From Succinivibrionaceae bacterium UBA3769 (GTDB lineage: Bacteria > Pseudomonadota > Gammaproteobacteria > Enterobacterales > Succinivibrionaceae): a DNA stretch of 47,661 bases. Below the pieces are notes generated by a model. The model made no database searches. It was not told where the DNA came from and was given only the letters and a program-made list of their open reading frames with translations. Positions 1-8,236 of this stretch are shown here, piece after piece (the stretch's first letter is position 1; the number at the start of each line of letters is the position of its first letter). The stretch is taken from contig DFFT01000081.1 of the NCBI GenBank assembly GCA_002372325.1, forward strand, positions 1-47,661, in the 5' to 3' direction. The translations under genes and the position numbers were made by a program.

Positions 1-1
1 T

Positions 2-343
2 GACAATTACGGCTCTGCCACCATGTCCCGCATTGCGGAATACTGCGGCATGAAGCTTCCCGATGTGCGGGAGGAGGCGTATCTGATGGCGGAGCGGGGC
101 TTTCTGGAGCAGGTTTCAGCTGATGACGCTGAGCTTGTCCTCACTCACCTGGGGCGGGAGACCATGAATGAGATCTTTATCCGCCAGATGCAGATTTCCG
201 AGTTTTTGCAATTTACTCTGGAGGTTGAAGAGGAGGAAGCCCAGGAGAACGCCTGGCAGTGGAAGTTTCTGCTGTCCGACGAGGCCATGAAGGCTATCCG
301 GGATTATCTTGCTGAGAACGGCATTGCTGCGGAGCAGGGGTAA
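2..343 (+). CDS. DtxR/MntR-family regulator, 3' part
   Basis: The frame is open at the left edge, so the N-terminus lies outside the window; an internal ATG at 23 is probably not the real start. The visible 113 residues look like the end of the winged helix (SRIAEYCGM...YLMAERGFLEQV) followed by the DtxR dimerisation helices (LTHLGRE, then a WKFLLSDEA segment matching the usual EH-x-x-SDE block). DtxR/MntR proteins repress metal-uptake genes when Mn or Fe is bound. Here the residues that align with the usual Cys/Glu/His ligands just before SDE read W, K and F, and the usual His in the LTxxGR helix region is Gln. Metal sensing may therefore be lost or changed. No C-terminal FeoA/SH3-like domain follows. 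Confidence 0.6.
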   Translation, partial: DNYGSATMSRIAEYCGMKLPDVREEAYLMAERGFLEQVSADDAELVLTHLGRETMNEIFIRQMQISEFLQFTLEVEEEEAQENAWQWKFLLSDEAMKAIRDYLAENGIAAEQG

Positions 344-437
344 GCTGTTTTTTTCCGGCGGAGATTTCTCCCGCCGCTCATATTCCTGCCGCTCCGCGTG
401 CCTCCCGCGCTCCTGTTTCCGTCTTTCCGAAATAAAA

Positions 438-459
438 AGCCCTTCCGTAAAGAAGGGCT
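438..459 (-). terminator. Rho-independent terminator of the 5'-nucleotidase gene
   Basis: An 8-bp stem (AGCCCTTC/GAAGGGCT) with a 6-nt loop. Read on the minus strand it is followed by a run of Ts (positions 438 down to 431), 39 nt past the stop codon of the nucleotidase gene. Confidence 0.8.
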
Positions 460-497
460 CTGTTCCTTAAGCTCCGGTTACTCCGGAAGCTGCCGCC

Positions 498-2336
498 TTA
501 CTCAGTGAAGGAGGTAATGGTCTTAAGCTCCTCGGCGCTGAGTTCGGGGAAGGAACCATGCTTCCGGAGATATTCCTTTACCACGGGGGCATCGATGCCC
601 TTGACGGGGCCGGCCTTTTTCTTCTTGAGAAGAGCAAAGCCGTCCTTGCCCCGGAGCACGTAGTCGGTAGTCAGCACCCGATAGGTCTTCTTCAGATTGA
701 TGGGCTGAGATTTTCCGCTGGCGTCAGTGAACATCACATCGGTTACCGGAGTGTCGCCGCTCATCTTCATGGCATAGGTAAAGCCCCAGCCGCACGGAGT
801 GCCGCCGTCCCTGGCCGCAACGTCGGTATTGATGTAGCGGATTACCTGATTAAGCACGTCCGCGAATTCCTTTCCGGTAAGCTTCACTTCCCTGAGTTCA
901 TTGCTGAAGGGGATAATGGCCAGCAGATCGCCGTCAGTGAAGTCGCCTTCCTCCATGTCCACCCGGAACATGCCGGAGTTTCCGAGATAAATGTCGCCGC
1001 CGAGTTCATCCAGGAATACCTTGCTGAATACCTTGCAGGTTTCCGATCCGAAGGGGTTCTGAGCGTTTTTGATGACGCATTCGTCGGTGGGATAGCGGGT
1101 GGTGCAGGTGTCCTGAACCGCCTGGCCCAGTGTGGTGAATTTGGCCTTGATGGCATCGCGGTACGGCTGGAGAGCCTTGGTGGCCGTATCATTGGGCCGG
1201 GCTTCAATGAATGGGCTGTCCGGCTGATCGATAAGGCCCCTGATCTCAGCTTCCGCAATCTTCTTGCCCTCGGGAGACTTGGGCACGCCCTTAAGCTGAG
1301 CGGAATCCGTCCAGAGCGGCATATAAGGAGTGCCTTCGCACTTCAGCACATGGCCGTCCTTGTCAAAGGAAACCTTGAGATCCCCGATGATCTTGCCGTA
1401 TTCATTAGCCTGTACCACGCAGATCTTGTGCCCGGTGGCGTTGGTGCGGGTCATGGGGTAGGTGCACTCGCCCTTGAAGCCGTATTTGGAGAAATCGCCG
1501 CAGAGACTGTGGGAGTCGCCGCCTACGATAATGTCCACGTCATTCAAAAGAGCGGCATTGGTTCTGTCGGCAATAACCCCCTGGTGGGTTACCAGCACAT
1601 GGATCTTGGACACATCGTTATGTCTGGCGGTCATTTCGTTAATGAGGGGCACGGTTTCGGCAAACTTCATGTCCGGATCCGGGCTGGAGCTGTGAGTGAT
1701 CTTCTTCCCGGTGGTGACGCCGTAGAAGGCCACGGTATGGCCCTGAATTTCCCGGAAGGCTTCGGTGACGCCGTTTTCCCCGTTAAGCGGGCTGTCCGGC
1801 CCCACGGTCATATCGGAGTTCAGGAGCACAGACTGCGGGCTCAGCTTCTTCATGAAATCCACATAAGTCCGGAGTCCCTTGCCCCCATGGTCAAACTCAT
1901 GGTTGCCGTAAACATAGTAATCGGTTTTGTACATGCCATGGAGGGCGGCATCAGCCTCACCGTGGAAGTTGTCGTAGTTGGAGGCATTGCCGGTGATCTG
2001 GTCTCCGGCGGAGATCACCAGAACGTCGGGATTGGCCTTGCGTCTCTCCTCGATCACCGATTTAATGGCCTCGGGACCGCCTACCTTGACCCGTACCAGT
2101 CCGGCGGGGGTTTTCAGGGACACCTTGTTGGCATCAATGTAGGAATGGACATCGTTAACATGGAGAATTTCCAGAGTGAAGTCAATCTGGTCAGCGATTT
2201 CCGCATCGGCATTGTCAATGGAGTTCAGCTTCATGTCGGTCATGCTGCCGGAGCGGGGGGCAGGGCCGGAGGCGCTGCAGGCGGCTATGGCGAGAGCGAG
2301 AGAAGTCAGAGCCAGTTCTTTATAAAATGTTTTCAT
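498..2336 (-). CDS. 5'-nucleotidase/2',3'-cyclic phosphodiesterase family lipoprotein (UshA/NadN-like)
   Basis: A 612-residue calcineurin-like metallophosphatase with a lipoprotein signal (hydrophobic stretch ending IAAC, lipidated Cys20). Metal-site motifs are in the usual order: NDVH (Asp62, His64), GDQ (Asp112), GNHEFD (144-149), VTHQG (about 250) and GGDSHS (about 275). A 5'-nucleotidase C-terminal substrate domain follows, including NPFGSETC, GNSGMFR and PFSNEL. It would dephosphorylate nucleotides or NAD at the outer or periplasmic face so the nucleoside can be imported. The secreted nucleoside hydrolase at 4871 would act next on the product, which supports a salvage role. Length matches UshA/NadN proteins. 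No strong Shine-Dalgarno is visible. UshA versus NadN substrate preference cannot be told from sequence alone. Confidence 0.9.
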   Translation of the reverse strand: MKTFYKELALTSLALAIAACSASGPAPRSGSMTDMKLNSIDNADAEIADQIDFTLEILHVNDVHSYIDANKVSLKTPAGLVRVKVGGPEAIKSVIEERRKANPDVLVISAGDQITGNASNYDNFHGEADAALHGMYKTDYYVYGNHEFDHGGKGLRTYVDFMKKLSPQSVLLNSDMTVGPDSPLNGENGVTEAFREIQGHTVAFYGVTTGKKITHSSSPDPDMKFAETVPLINEMTARHNDVSKIHVLVTHQGVIADRTNAALLNDVDIIVGGDSHSLCGDFSKYGFKGECTYPMTRTNATGHKICVVQANEYGKIIGDLKVSFDKDGHVLKCEGTPYMPLWTDSAQLKGVPKSPEGKKIAEAEIRGLIDQPDSPFIEARPNDTATKALQPYRDAIKAKFTTLGQAVQDTCTTRYPTDECVIKNAQNPFGSETCKVFSKVFLDELGGDIYLGNSGMFRVDMEEGDFTDGDLLAIIPFSNELREVKLTGKEFADVLNQVIRYINTDVAARDGGTPCGWGFTYAMKMSGDTPVTDVMFTDASGKSQPINLKKTYRVLTTDYVLRGKDGFALLKKKKAGPVKGIDAPVVKEYLRKHGSFPELSAEELKTITSFTE

Positions 2337-2401
2337 GGTCTTGGTTGCAAATAACAGTTAAAAGTGGCAGTTTCGGTATTTTTTTGAACGCCAAAAGCGC
2401 C

Positions 2402-2424
2402 AAAAAACCCCGGTATTTTACCGG
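2402..2424 (-). terminator. Second terminator-like hairpin downstream of the GH13 gene
   Basis: CCGGTA/TACCGG stem with a 3-nt loop. On the minus strand it is followed by GG and six Ts. It lies about 130 nt beyond the first GH13 terminator and about 65 nt ahead of the nucleotidase start, so it insulates the nucleotidase gene from read-through. Confidence 0.55.
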
Positions 2425-2560
2425 AAAATCCCTTATATTTCTGCGAGTTAGCCGACATTGACAGAATTAAATTCGCCGGGGATAGAGGTCGGGGGTTTTG
2501 CCGGATATGGCCGGAAAGGCTTTCAGAAAGGTGCGGGAAAGGGGATTTTCGCGGCAAAAA

Positions 2561-2584
2561 AAGGACACGCTGAAGCATGTCCTT
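2561..2584 (-). terminator. Rho-independent terminator of the GH13 gene
   Basis: AAGGACA/TGTCCTT stem extended by a GC/GC pair past one mismatch, 4-nt loop, then seven Ts on the minus strand. It begins about 65 nt after the GH13 stop codon. The 313-nt gap 2337-2649 otherwise holds only the second hairpin and the nucleotidase upstream region. Confidence 0.8.
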
Positions 2585-2649
2585 ACATCTGAGCCCCGGG
2601 GCTGTGCTATGCCCTGTTTTCAGGAGGGCGGCCCCGGAAGCCTAACCCT

Positions 2650-4365
2650 TTAGTCCGCGCAGACCTTGCTGTAGGCCGACTGGTTGCCCAGAAGCTTGCC
2701 GGTAACCGCAGGCAGGTTCACCTTAAAGACATTTCCTTCAGCCTGAACCTCTTCGCAGGTCATGAGATCATAGAGAGCGTTCCCGTCGCCCGGAATGGCG
2801 GTGTCCAGGTTTACCTCGGCGGTTTTGTCTTCTCTGACGTTCATAAAGAAGAATACCGACTCGTCATCAAAGTCCTTCTTTATCGAGAAGAGAACATCAT
2901 CGGTCTTGATGTCGGTCATGCCGCCCATATAGAGAGACTTCAGATTGCTCCGGAGATTCATGAGCCGCCGGAACAGCTTCAGAAGATTGCTTTCATTTTC
3001 GGTGAAGCCGGAGAACTTGCCGTTAACCCGGGCCACATGGTCATCATAATAGCCCATCTGCTCCTTCTTGATGTCGAAGTTCGGCACCTCCTGCCCCCAC
3101 TCGTCGCCGTAGAAGACGGTCATGGGGCCGCTCATTACCGCGGTCACCATGTGGGCCAGGAGATAGCGGTTCCAGTAGAGTTCTCTGTTGATGGCATTAA
3201 GCTTTTTGGCGCGCTGAATAAGATCGCCGAAGCGCACGAGATCGTGGTTGCCCAGGAAGATGTTGGGCATGGCAAAGGCCGGGAAGGCATTTTCATTATC
3301 CTTGAGCTGGGTGCGGATCACGGTGCCGGTATGATTGCCGTAGCCGCTTTCCTCCACGGCCAGAGCCTGGGTAATGGCGTATCTGACGTTGAAGTTGAAG
3401 AGGGATTTAAGTCCCGGATGAGCTTCCGTGCCGTAGCCCTTTTCCGTCATGAGGGCGTTGGAGTGCCAGATTTCTCCTACCATGTAGGCCGGCGGATTCA
3501 CGGTCTTATTGTCCAGGCGATAGGTTACCCCGGAGGCGGTGTTTTCCACTGCTGTCCGGAAATCCTCCCAGGTGCCTACCGGAACCTGATAGGCCTGATC
3601 CAGACGCCAGCCGTCGATCTTGTATTCCTTGATGTAATAGGTGGCCACGTCTTTGAAGAAATCCTCGGTGCCGGTGCTGCCCGGGAAGTCATAGGCGGCG
3701 CACAGGGTGCCGTCTCCGGCCTCATAGGTTTCCGTGGATCCCTGACAGGTCTCGGTCTGGTTGAGGATGCTGCCGTTTTCGGAGATGCGCTGAATATTGT
3801 CCTTGAAGTGGCCGTACACCCCGTCCAGGAAGACGTACATGCCCCGGGAATGGGCTTCGCTGATAAGCTTCTTAAGAGTGTCCTCGCTGCCGAAGCGGGG
3901 ATCCACCTTGAAGTATTCCTGGGCAAAGTAGCCGGTGGCATCCAGGGGAACCGTGTGATCCGTAAGAAGGGCGCTCTGGAATACCGGAGTCAGCCAGATG
4001 GCATTTACGCCCAGGCCCTTGATGTAGTCCAGCTGGTCGATAACGCCCTGAATGTCGCCCTTGTGATCGCTGGTGCCGTAGCCGACGTCGTAGTTAATGG
4101 AGTCATCGCCGTTATTGAAGGCTTCCACCATGATCTGGTAGATCCGGAGGCCGCAGAGGGTGCCGGCCTTTTCGTCAGATGAGCTCTGATTGCAGTAAAG
4201 CTTGTTGCTGTAGAAGCCCTTGTTGAGATCGGTGATGTCATAGCTGACGACCTCAGGTTCCGGAGGCTCGGGATTCCCGCCGCTGCCGCCCCCGCCGCCG
4301 CAGGCAGAAAGCGAAAGAGAAGCCAGTGCTGTGATAAGAGCGCAAGAAAGCTTGTTCATGGTCAT
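2650..4365 (-). CDS. GH13 alpha-amylase-family lipoprotein
   Basis: A 571-residue glycoside hydrolase with a lipoprotein signal (lipobox LSAC, Cys22) followed by a flexible Gly/Ser/Pro-rich linker. The GH13 barrel signatures are in order: an early GVNAIWLTPVF strand, region I FLDGVYGHF (about 180), region II DGWRLDQAY with the nucleophile Asp (about 252), region III VGEIWH with the acid/base Glu (about 297) and region IV LGNHD with the transition-state Asp (about 373). All three catalytic acids are kept. It probably cleaves alpha-glucans or maltodextrins at the cell surface or in the periplasm; the exact specificity is not clear. The start could also be the ATG two codons downstream. The gene is monocistronic, with tandem terminators. 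Confidence 0.9.
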   Translation of the reverse strand: MTMNKLSCALITALASLSLSACGGGGGSGGNPEPPEPEVVSYDITDLNKGFYSNKLYCNQSSSDEKAGTLCGLRIYQIMVEAFNNGDDSINYDVGYGTSDHKGDIQGVIDQLDYIKGLGVNAIWLTPVFQSALLTDHTVPLDATGYFAQEYFKVDPRFGSEDTLKKLISEAHSRGMYVFLDGVYGHFKDNIQRISENGSILNQTETCQGSTETYEAGDGTLCAAYDFPGSTGTEDFFKDVATYYIKEYKIDGWRLDQAYQVPVGTWEDFRTAVENTASGVTYRLDNKTVNPPAYMVGEIWHSNALMTEKGYGTEAHPGLKSLFNFNVRYAITQALAVEESGYGNHTGTVIRTQLKDNENAFPAFAMPNIFLGNHDLVRFGDLIQRAKKLNAINRELYWNRYLLAHMVTAVMSGPMTVFYGDEWGQEVPNFDIKKEQMGYYDDHVARVNGKFSGFTENESNLLKLFRRLMNLRSNLKSLYMGGMTDIKTDDVLFSIKKDFDDESVFFFMNVREDKTAEVNLDTAIPGDGNALYDLMTCEEVQAEGNVFKVNLPAVTGKLLGNQSAYSKVCAD

Positions 4366-4870
4366 AGATTTTCAGTTTCCGTGTGAGTTTCGGGGATGCC
4401 GCAGCGCTTCGGAATGCGGCGGAACGTCATGATTGTACACCGGCGGCGGATTATCCGGTAAAACTTATTGCGGTTTTGCGAGGTGGTGCCCGGGATTTTG
4501 GGATCGGGCCCGGAAACGTTTTCCCCGGAAAGGGCGGGATGAAGCAGCGGGAACAGGATGCGAAAAAGGAGAGGGAGCGCCGGGAAGAAGAAAAAGAAAG
4601 AAGGATAAGGAAAAAAAGAAGGAAAAAGGAAAGCGGCTTCGGATCGGTTTAATGCCGTCCTTCTGCTCAAAAAGTGCTGTCACGCCCGCACTTATGACTC
4701 ATGATAGTTACATCCTGTCCGTCATTAGGTAAAATGCAGCCGATCTTCTGCTGCCGCCTGTCCGGAAGTTTGCTAAAACGGCCTCTCCCCGGCGGAAAAC
4801 GGGAAGGAGCCTCAGCCCCGGCCGACAGCATGACATTTACATCAAATACCTGCATACAGGAAAAAACAGC
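4366..4870. other. Intergenic region between divergent GH13 and nucleoside hydrolase genes
   Basis: 505 nt carrying the outward promoters of both genes, which I could not place with confidence. Positions 4582-4633 form an almost pure purine tract on the plus strand (a single T). Short open frames across it have the skewed Lys/Arg/Glu or Phe/Ser composition expected of a purine tract and are not credible genes. Confidence 0.6.
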
Positions 4871-6019
4871 ATGATAAACAGCATTTTAAAAAGAACCCTG
4901 TCCGTTGCCTGCGGAGTTTTTATCAGCATGCTCTGCGCCGGTTCTCTTCTGGCAGCGGATGCTCCCGCAAAGGATCAGTCCCGCGCTCCGGTAAAGGTTA
5001 TTCTGGATACCGACATGGTGGAGCTTTTTGATGACGGCATCGCCATGATGATGCTGAAGAGCGATCCCTCCATTGATCTTCTGGGCGTGGTCACCGTTAC
5101 CGGAAACTCCTGGGCCAATGACGGCATGGCCTATCTGGTCAGACAGCTTGAGGTCATGAAGAACGGCAAGCCTTATCCGGATCTGGTCATCGGTCAGCAG
5201 TATCCGGATCGCCGGGGCGGCGGCTTTGGCCGGGATATCCTCAAGAAGGAACTGTCTGCATACGGTGACGTCATGGAGGGCTACATCGGCGCTCAGGAAA
5301 CCGATAACCCGAAAACCTGGCAGGATTCCTATCAGAAGCGCTACGGCGTTAAGCCCCCGAAAGACCTGAAGATCAGGCAGGACGGCGTGGATTACCTCAT
5401 CGAAATGGCTCACAAGTATCCTCATCAAATCAAGCTGGTGGCTATCGGCCCCACCACCAATATCGCCGGCGTGGCCAGGAAGGATCCGGAAGCCATCAAG
5501 CTCTTCGACGAGGTCATTTACATGGGCGGGGCCTTCTGGGTGAAGGGCAATGCCCACAAGAATGCCGAGTTCAACATCTGGCTGGATCCGGAATCCACTA
5601 AGGTGGCCTACCGGGCGCCCTTTGACAACCAGACCTTCGTGGCTCTGGACGTGACCGACAAGACCATCATGGATCACGACCGCTTTAACGCTATCCGCTC
5701 CCATATCAAGAACCCGGAGCTTCTGAAGATGTTTAACGACTCCTTCTTTGCCAAGCGCTTCGATGCCGACAAGGACAACAAGTTCTCCTGGTTTGTCTGG
5801 GATGTTATCGCCGCCGCCATCGCCATTGATCCCTCGCTGATCCTGTCTACCCGCATTGCCTACATCGACTGCGTGGATCAGCCCGGCGCCTCCTACGGCC
5901 GCACGGTTCCCTACTCCCGGGAGGAGGCTCCGGAGGGCTCCCGTCCGGCCAGCATCGTGCAGGAGATCGATCAGGATCGCTTCTGGAATATGCTCTACAA
6001 ATATCTGGAGCAGTTTTAG
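4871..6019 (+). CDS. Secreted inosine-uridine-type nucleoside hydrolase
   Basis: 382 residues with a Sec signal peptide (hydrophobic 9-27, cleavage near LLAADA), so periplasmic. The nucleoside hydrolase fold is marked by the Ca-binding N-terminus ILDTD...FDDG (Asp46, Asp48, Asp54, Asp55), the GPTTNIAG loop, YMGGAF and the AEFNIWLDPE block that binds ribose. These enzymes hydrolyse ribonucleosides to base and ribose. Two features differ from the classical family: two extra residues separate DTD from DD, and the C-terminal HDP motif reads WDV. Paired with the 5'-nucleotidase lipoprotein it would complete extracytoplasmic nucleotide breakdown. The start is supported by the signal peptide; an AGGAAA element lies 9 nt upstream. 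Confidence 0.85.
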   Translation: MINSILKRTLSVACGVFISMLCAGSLLAADAPAKDQSRAPVKVILDTDMVELFDDGIAMMMLKSDPSIDLLGVVTVTGNSWANDGMAYLVRQLEVMKNGKPYPDLVIGQQYPDRRGGGFGRDILKKELSAYGDVMEGYIGAQETDNPKTWQDSYQKRYGVKPPKDLKIRQDGVDYLIEMAHKYPHQIKLVAIGPTTNIAGVARKDPEAIKLFDEVIYMGGAFWVKGNAHKNAEFNIWLDPESTKVAYRAPFDNQTFVALDVTDKTIMDHDRFNAIRSHIKNPELLKMFNDSFFAKRFDADKDNKFSWFVWDVIAAAIAIDPSLILSTRIAYIDCVDQPGASYGRTVPYSREEAPEGSRPASIVQEIDQDRFWNMLYKYLEQF

Positions 6020-6085
6020 GAAGGGGCTTTTCAGCTGAGGGGAAGCCCGGGCTTAAACGCGGCATAAAGCTTTAAATTACAGATG

Positions 6086-6108
6086 AGGCCGGTTTTTCCG
6101 GCCTTTTT
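6086..6108 (+). terminator. Rho-independent terminator of the nucleoside hydrolase gene
   Basis: AGGCCGG/CCGGCCT 7-bp stem with a five-T loop, followed by a T run. It begins 67 nt after the stop codon. Confidence 0.85.
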
Positions 6109-6252
6109 GATGTCCGGAGATAAATGATTTCCAAACTTGAGGCTGACTCAGGGAACAGCCGGGAAAATTGCCCGGGGCTGACCGGAAATTGACCAGAAAC
6201 TTACGGAATGGCGGTTTATTCCGGACTTTTGAATAAACACGGGAGCGCATTT

Positions 6253-7017
6253 ATGGAAAGAGAAGACTTCAGATCTGCCGGCAAAAATGCCGCGCTGTAC
6301 CATGGTTCCGGCCGGGAGCTCCCCCTCGTGGTGTTAAACTGCTTTGAAGGAGACGGATCTTCGGAGCTCCGGGCCCTTAAGGCCTTGCAGGAAAAGACAG
6401 ATCCCGCAGAAGAGGAGCTTCGTTTTCATCTTCTGGCCCTCCATATCCCGGACTGGAGAAAGGACATGACTCCATGGCCGGCGCCGCCCCTGACTCCGGG
6501 GGAGACGCCCTTCGGGGGCGGGGCGGACGATTTTCTCGGGGATCTGGCCGCGGTCATAATCCCGGAGGCCCGGGCCCGGCTTTCGGAGCCGCCGTCCCGG
6601 ATCTTTATTGCGGGCTATTCTCTGGCCGGGCTTTTTGCCCTGTACGCTCTTTACCGGAACGACATGTTTTTCGGAGCGGCGGCGGTTTCCGGCTCCTTCT
6701 GGTTTCCGGGCTTTTTGGAATATGCCCGGGAGCATGAGTTCCGGCGGCGGCCGGAAAGGCTGTATTTTTCACTGGGAGATCGGGAAGGGCGGACTTCCCA
6801 TAAGCTCCTTAGTACTGTTCCGGAAAACACCGCCGTGCTTATCAGGCATTACCGCAGTCTGGGGATCCCGGCTTTGTGGGAAGAGAACCCCGGGAATCAC
6901 TTTAAAAATCCCTCCGGCCGTACCGCCCGGGGCATCAGAGCTCTTCTGGAACAGGATCCATGGAGCGGGTCATCTCCGGACTTCGGAAGCGTTTCTGTCT
7001 GCGCTGCTAATTCATGA
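6253..7017 (+). CDS. Esterase-like alpha/beta hydrolase
   Basis: 254 residues. The nucleophile elbow GYSLAG (Ser near 123) sits after a FIAGYS strand, a PVSGSFW-like segment follows, and a late NHFKNP histidine near 220 is a plausible catalytic His. This matches the esterase D/enterochelin esterase-like (PF00756) group. There is no signal peptide, so it is cytoplasmic. I chose the ATG at 6253 because GGGAG lies 7 nt upstream; an in-frame ATG at 6208 has no such site. The last 15-20 residues look foreign: they run into a sequence whose other frame encodes an Rpn-type tail, so the native C-terminus may have been replaced by a rearrangement. Substrate unknown. Confidence 0.75.
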   Translation: MEREDFRSAGKNAALYHGSGRELPLVVLNCFEGDGSSELRALKALQEKTDPAEEELRFHLLALHIPDWRKDMTPWPAPPLTPGETPFGGGADDFLGDLAAVIIPEARARLSEPPSRIFIAGYSLAGLFALYALYRNDMFFGAAAVSGSFWFPGFLEYAREHEFRRRPERLYFSLGDREGRTSHKLLSTVPENTAVLIRHYRSLGIPALWEENPGNHFKNPSGRTARGIRALLEQDPWSGSSPDFGSVSVCAANS

Positions 7018-7159
7018 CAAAACACTTGAACACCGCCAGAAAATATTGGAACATGAATTTAACGTTCCTATGACTAAAGAAATATCTGAGGCGATGGAAA
7101 ATATGGGCAGTCTGAGCAGCGCTATCATGAAAGAGGGCCGGGAGCAAGGTCTGGAGCAG
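7001..7159 (+). pseudogene. C-terminal remnant of an Rpn/PD-(D/E)XK transposase-like gene
   Basis: The frame continuing into the TerB_N gene reads DKTLEHRQKILEHEF, NVPMTKEISEAMENMGSLS and KEGREQGLEQQ. This is the characteristic tail of Rpn-family (recombination-promoting nuclease, PDDEXK_2) proteins: a helix followed by a charged EGxEQG repeat. No nuclease domain precedes it; instead the frame runs back through the shadow of the hydrolase. I read it as a leftover after deletion, joined in frame to the next gene, although expression as a fused N-terminus cannot be excluded. Confidence 0.55.
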
Positions 7160-7165
7160 CAGGTA

Positions 7166-8176
7166 ATGATCCCTGATAAAATCCGGGAAATGATCCGCAT
7201 TTATAAAGACTGGAGCGGGTTCCCCAACGACAGAACCGCTATTTTTTACAGCCAGGCGCGGTTCATGGCGGATTATGAGGACAGTCTCCCCTGGGAGGGG
7301 AGCTTTGAGTGTTACTGCCCCGTATATCAGGATCTGACCCCGCGGCAGCTCCGGGGGTACTTTGCCTGGCGAACCAAAGCGCGGCAGGGAGATTTCGGGC
7401 CTATTCCCATGTCTGCGGCGTGCATTTACGTCTATGAGCTTTTGAACGGCATCGGAGCGTCATCACCCGAAGAGACTGTGGAAAAGCTTCTGGCCTTTGA
7501 GTCCGGTTATTGCCAGAAATACGGGGAGCTCCAGCTGCAAAGCGATCTTAGAGATTGGATGCTGGGATATGCGGTGATTCATCACGTTTCGCCGGATTTG
7601 CTCTGCAAAGGCTCTCTGGCGGAAATTGATAAGCCTTTTCTGATCCTCCGGAACCCCGGGGATTATTCCTATGATGAGGTGTTCAGAACTCTGTCTCCCC
7701 ATACTTCGCGGAAGGTTATGGTGTCTCAGACGTTTACCCGCGAGCCGGATCTGACCAGCCGCGTTTATGTGAACGTCTGGCGGCGGATTTCTAACATGCG
7801 CATTGATAACAGGTCTGTGTTTCGCCGCTGTTTCGGGGTAAGAACGGCTCATTCCTGGGAGCCGATGAGAAATGCCGTATATTATCCCCCCGTGACGTTC
7901 ATGGATCTGGAATATCGATTCAGCGCCATCCGGGGGTACCGTTGCAAATGCGGCGTCTGGAAAGAGATGCGCTATCAGGATTATAACTTTCAGGGCAAAA
8001 CGTTCCGCAAAGATCTCCAGGAAGCGCTGCTTTGTATTCTGAGCCGGGAACTAAATATTCCCGAAAAGAAGCCGCAGCCGATGCCCCCGGGTTATGAATG
8101 GCTGGAGCCTATTGTTCTGGAGGCTTTAAAGGAAGAAAAACAGCGTCCTTCAGTTCCGCCGGAGGCTGCTGATTAA
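7166..8176 (+). CDS. TerB_N-domain protein
   Basis: 336 residues from the ATG at 7166 (GGAG 9 nt upstream). The N-terminal half has the TerB_N signature (PF13208): FYSQARFMADYED, then YQDLTPRQLRGYFAWRTKAR and YVYELLNGIG followed by a SPEE helix. TerB_N is found in tellurite-resistance/stress-associated and phage-conflict modules, but the biochemical role is unknown. The C-terminal half is uncharacterised, with a conserved-looking YRFSAIRGYRCKCGVW segment containing a CxC. No other ter gene is nearby. Upstream in-frame starts (7070, 7127) would add the Rpn-like tail; they lack a good ribosome-binding site. Confidence 0.65.
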   Translation: MIPDKIREMIRIYKDWSGFPNDRTAIFYSQARFMADYEDSLPWEGSFECYCPVYQDLTPRQLRGYFAWRTKARQGDFGPIPMSAACIYVYELLNGIGASSPEETVEKLLAFESGYCQKYGELQLQSDLRDWMLGYAVIHHVSPDLLCKGSLAEIDKPFLILRNPGDYSYDEVFRTLSPHTSRKVMVSQTFTREPDLTSRVYVNVWRRISNMRIDNRSVFRRCFGVRTAHSWEPMRNAVYYPPVTFMDLEYRFSAIRGYRCKCGVWKEMRYQDYNFQGKTFRKDLQEALLCILSRELNIPEKKPQPMPPGYEWLEPIVLEALKEEKQRPSVPPEAAD

Positions 8177-8188
8177 GCCCTGCCGATC

Positions 8189-8233
8189 CCCGGAAATGCC
8201 GAGGTGGCTCAGTCCGGCCCCGGCATTTCCGGG
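8189..8233. terminator. 13-bp inverted repeat between convergent genes
   Basis: CCCGGAAATGCCG at 8189-8201 pairs perfectly with 8221-8233 around a 19-nt loop. It fills the 60-nt gap between the TerB_N stop and the C-S lyase stop. There is no T run on either strand, so it may act as an mRNA 3'-end stabiliser or weak bidirectional terminator. Confidence 0.5.
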
Positions 8234-8236
8234 CTG

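Noticed and set aside
558..2354. 598-codon plus-strand frame opposite the nucleotidase gene
   Set aside because: It is the antisense shadow of a gene with clear metallophosphatase motifs; its own translation shows no domain.
3037..4182. 381-codon plus-strand frame opposite the GH13 gene
   Set aside because: Antisense of an intact GH13 catalytic domain; no start signal or domain.
4362..4855. Several small frames between the GH13 and nucleoside hydrolase genes
   Set aside because: Their composition is dictated by the purine tract (Lys/Arg/Glu or Phe/Ser runs) and they lack ribosome-binding sites.
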